Shown here in pieces: positions 61,788 to 64,000 of a DNA stretch of 64,000 nucleotides. How positions within the stretch are numbered: the stretch's first letter is position 1; each line of letters starts with the position of its first letter. The position numbers and the translations under genes are program-made. A model generated the notes under the pieces. That model had not been told where the DNA came from. It made no database searches and saw only the letters and a list, made by a program, of their open reading frames with translations. The stretch comes from Leuctra nigra (Eukaryota; Arthropoda; Insecta; Plecoptera; Leuctridae): the NCBI GenBank assembly GCA_934045905.1, contig OW203764.1, positions 22,315,109 to 22,379,108 on the forward strand, in the 5' to 3' direction.

Positions 61788-63095
61788 ATGGATTACACAC
61801 GACTGACGCGTGACGAGATCGAGTATGAGTTGAAGATACGCGGACTAGGCGAGGGACTGACCACCGTTGCCGAAATGAAAACCGTCCTCGCCCAGGCCCT
61901 CAAGACCGAGAAGGAGGGGAAGAGCACCTGCCCGCAAGAAACCACTCTGGATCCGGAAGAGGAGCTTGAAACGTGCAAGATGAAAATAGCGGACCTGAAT
62001 ACAGCGATTACCAACTACAGCGGTTCGTCCAAGGCGGATTCGGAGTACAAACGAATAGAAACACGTTTGGGACACATCTTGCGCCGGCTCGGAAGGGTGA
62101 GTGCACTCATCGCGGACGTGTGTACAAGACGAACGGAGCTGATACAGGAAGCAGCCAAGTGCGGGGACAAGCTTAAGGAAAAACTGCTTTCAGACCCGTT
62201 AGCTATATTGGCTGCCAATAAAACTTTGTCAGATGCCTTGGCTAAGTTAGCAACCGGCGAGACCAGTGCCAGGAAAAAGTATGTTCCAGCCAGAGACTGG
62301 GGAGTTACCTTTACGGGGGACGGCCGTGGGTTGAGTGTAAGCGCCTTCCTGGAACGCATCGAAGAATTATGTGAGTCCAGACTACGATCGAAGGAAGACT
62401 TACTAGTGGAAGCAATGGATTTATTCGACGGCTCAGCATTAGTATGGTACCGATCCATTAGGCGGCAGCTCGGCTCCTGGGAAGACCTCACGCAAAAACT
62501 ACGAGAAGAGTTCCTATCACCCGACTATGACGAGGAGTTACTCGACGAAATTAAGAAGCGAACTCAAGGACCGGAGGAAACCATTGGAATCTACGTCGCC
62601 TTCATGAGGAACTACATGGCGCGGCTGCAGACACCTTTGGCCGAATCCGTCCAGCTAAGTATAATTCGGAAAAACTTAGACCCGTTTTATGTGGACAGGT
62701 TAAGTTTGCAGCAGATCGAGTCCGTGGCCGACCTTCTTAGCCTGGGACGGAAGCTGGAGTACAGCCGGCAACGGGTACGCAAATTTCAGCATCCCGTGCA
62801 GCAGAAGGATTCTATCGAACCTGACCTGGCCTACCATGGACGCCGAAGACTGCCAGATCGTCCAGGCCCGAACGTCGGTGCGGTACAGGAAGAGAATCTA
62901 GCGGACGTCTCCACAGCGACCTCGAGAGGCAGCAGAGGGCCATGTTGGAACTGTCAAGGTACCGACCACACCTATCGCGATTGTTTGGCAAAAAGGTCAG
63001 TGTTCTGTTATGGTTGTGGTGCAGCAAACGTTTTGAAGCCAAATTGTATCCCTTGCCGTGAACGTGCGGGAAAAGCAGCAGCGGGTCGAGTGTAG
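61788..63095 (+). CDS. gag: Retrotransposon Gag polyprotein
   Basis: Seen: 435 codons from ATG at 61788 to TAG at 63093-63095. Order: an N-terminal helical segment (LTRDEIEYELKIRGLGEGL), a charged middle region, a capsid-like region with FLERIEELCESRL, the conserved tryptophan in ALVWYRSI, and LREEFLSPDYDEELLDEI (the Retrotrans_gag pattern), then zinc knuckles. The first knuckle is a proper CX2CX4HX4C (CWNCQGTDHTYRDC). The second (CYGCGAANVLKPNC) has Val where His is expected. Known: Gag forms the particle and binds the element RNA. The frame is fully open, so the copy may be young. It overlaps pol in the -1 frame. Confidence 0.9.
   Translation: MDYTRLTRDEIEYELKIRGLGEGLTTVAEMKTVLAQALKTEKEGKSTCPQETTLDPEEELETCKMKIADLNTAITNYSGSSKADSEYKRIETRLGHILRRLGRVSALIADVCTRRTELIQEAAKCGDKLKEKLLSDPLAILAANKTLSDALAKLATGETSARKKYVPARDWGVTFTGDGRGLSVSAFLERIEELCESRLRSKEDLLVEAMDLFDGSALVWYRSIRRQLGSWEDLTQKLREEFLSPDYDEELLDEIKKRTQGPEETIGIYVAFMRNYMARLQTPLAESVQLSIIRKNLDPFYVDRLSLQQIESVADLLSLGRKLEYSRQRVRKFQHPVQQKDSIEPDLAYHGRRRLPDRPGPNVGAVQEENLADVSTATSRGSRGPCWNCQGTDHTYRDCLAKRSVFCYGCGAANVLKPNCIPCRERAGKAAAGRV
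63068..63074 (+). promoter_or_regulatory. Putative -1 frameshift heptamer GGGAAAA
   Basis: In the gag frame the codons read GCG GGA AAA, so the heptamer has the X XXY YYZ phasing needed for tandem -1 slippage. It lies 18 nt before the gag stop codon, and the pol frame is open from this point on. Confidence 0.65.
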
Positions 63096-64000
63096 GGCGG
63101 ACTCCTCCTGCAAAGCTGATATGTTCGCCTCCTAACGAAGAGTGGTGTGACTGGTTAGACGTGGTAGCCAATCATAGTCTTCGAGCCAAGCTGGACCATA
63201 TCCTGGCATCGGCAGGGAATGATAGTCGGCCTAGCCTGAAGGTACACGTGTTGGGGATAGCAATGCAGGGTCTTCTGGATTCCGGAGCATCAAGAACGAT
63301 TCTTGGTCGGGGCGGCTGGGAGAAGATCAAAGCACTTCATCCTCCTCTTCGGAAAATGGAAGCAGGTATGGTGCGCGTTGCTGATGGACGTTCTTGTCAA
63401 GTGTTAGGAGAGGCTGATCTGCCGATTGAATTAGATGGGAGAGTAAAAGTTTTACCAATTTTGGTAGTCCCATTACTGGAGCGTGCCTTATACTTAGGGA
63501 TCGACTTTTGGAAGACAATGAGGTTTGTCCCCGATGTAGCGCAGGGTACCTGGACCTTTAGTGATAGTGGAGAAATACCCCGGGTAGCCGAGTGTACTCA
63601 AATCAAGGACAGACTCTCACCCAAGGAAAGAATTCAGTTGGAGAAGATGGTGACAGATTTGATGGCTCTCCCACAGGATAAGCTAGGGGTAACAGGTTTA
63701 GTGCATCATAAGATCGATACAGGAGATGCGGCTCCCATCAAACAACGGTACTACCCTTATTCACCGGTCATACAGAAGCAGATTAATAAGGAACTCGACG
63801 AAATGTTAAGGGACGGAGTAGTCGAACCTTCAACCAGTGCATGGAGTTCACCTATTATGCTAGTAGAGAAACCAGATTCCAAGGCCTTTAGGGTATGCAT
63901 AGACTTCAGAAGAGTGAATGCAGTGACCAAACGTGACGCATATCCTTTGCCGTACGTGTCAGCTATCTTGGACCGGTTAAGGAATGCAACGTACATGTCC
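63074..64000 (+). CDS. pol: Retrotransposon Pol polyprotein (protease and start of RT), cut by the window end
   Basis: Seen: an open frame, -1 relative to gag, with no stop to the window end (309 codons). The aspartic protease motif LLDSGASRTILG has its catalytic Asp codon at 63278-63280, with a second conserved strand at LYLGIDFW. The reverse transcriptase begins with VTGLVHHKIDTGDAAPIKQ and shows EMLRDGVVEPSTSAWSSPI and VEKPDSKAFRVCIDFRRVN, then DAYPLP. Known: this order and these phrases are typical of Ty3/gypsy Pol. The window ends before the catalytic YxDD, RNase H and integrase. No in-frame AUG is needed if it is made by frameshifting. Confidence 0.9.

Overview
The window looks like nuclear DNA of an arthropod, most likely an insect. 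It is AT-rich, its protein-coding genes are split by long introns with GT/AG borders, and the sequence between exons is full of short transposon relics, SINEs, foldback elements and microsatellites. A hemipteran is my guess from the style of the repeats, but nothing here proves it.

Layout, left to right. 376-1684 (+): the last two coding exons of a Slo2/KCNT-type potassium channel, ending in a PDZ-ligand-like tail. 4784-7001 (-): a compact three-exon GAPR-1-like CAP-domain gene. 7621-17909 (-), with a probable 5' UTR exon at 22406-22440: a second, tandem CAP gene with a long Ser/Thr-rich N-terminal extension and an alternative myristoylation-type first exon. 25687-27009 (+): an intronless delta-tubulin. 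30058-54869 (-): ten coding exons for the C-terminal half of an SCYL2-like protein (HEAT-repeat part and Ser/Pro-rich tail); its kinase-like N-terminus lies beyond the right edge of what I can identify. 61788-64000 (+): gag and the start of pol of a Ty3/gypsy-type LTR retrotransposon, cut by the window end.

Exon joins were checked by codon phase. The joined reading frames close exactly: Slo2 tail 290 aa, downstream CAP gene 183 aa, upstream CAP gene 292 aa (224 aa for the short isoform), SCYL2 part 499 aa. The two CAP genes share their exon structure, including a middle exon of exactly 208 nt in both, so they arose by tandem duplication. A phase-compatible splice could also join them into one two-domain protein.

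The space between exons holds a hAT-like element with a perfect 8-bp target duplication (9337-10700), several foldback or TIR elements (notably an uninterrupted 155-bp-arm inverted repeat at 55964-56360 and a TA-flanked 1.27-kb inverted repeat at 58774-60044), a tRNA-derived SINE family with at least five copies, and a repeat family with a GAGCGAGCG-type head, two copies of which sit nearly in tandem in an SCYL2 intron. I found no credible tRNA or rRNA gene, no CRISPR array and no bacterial-type operon.
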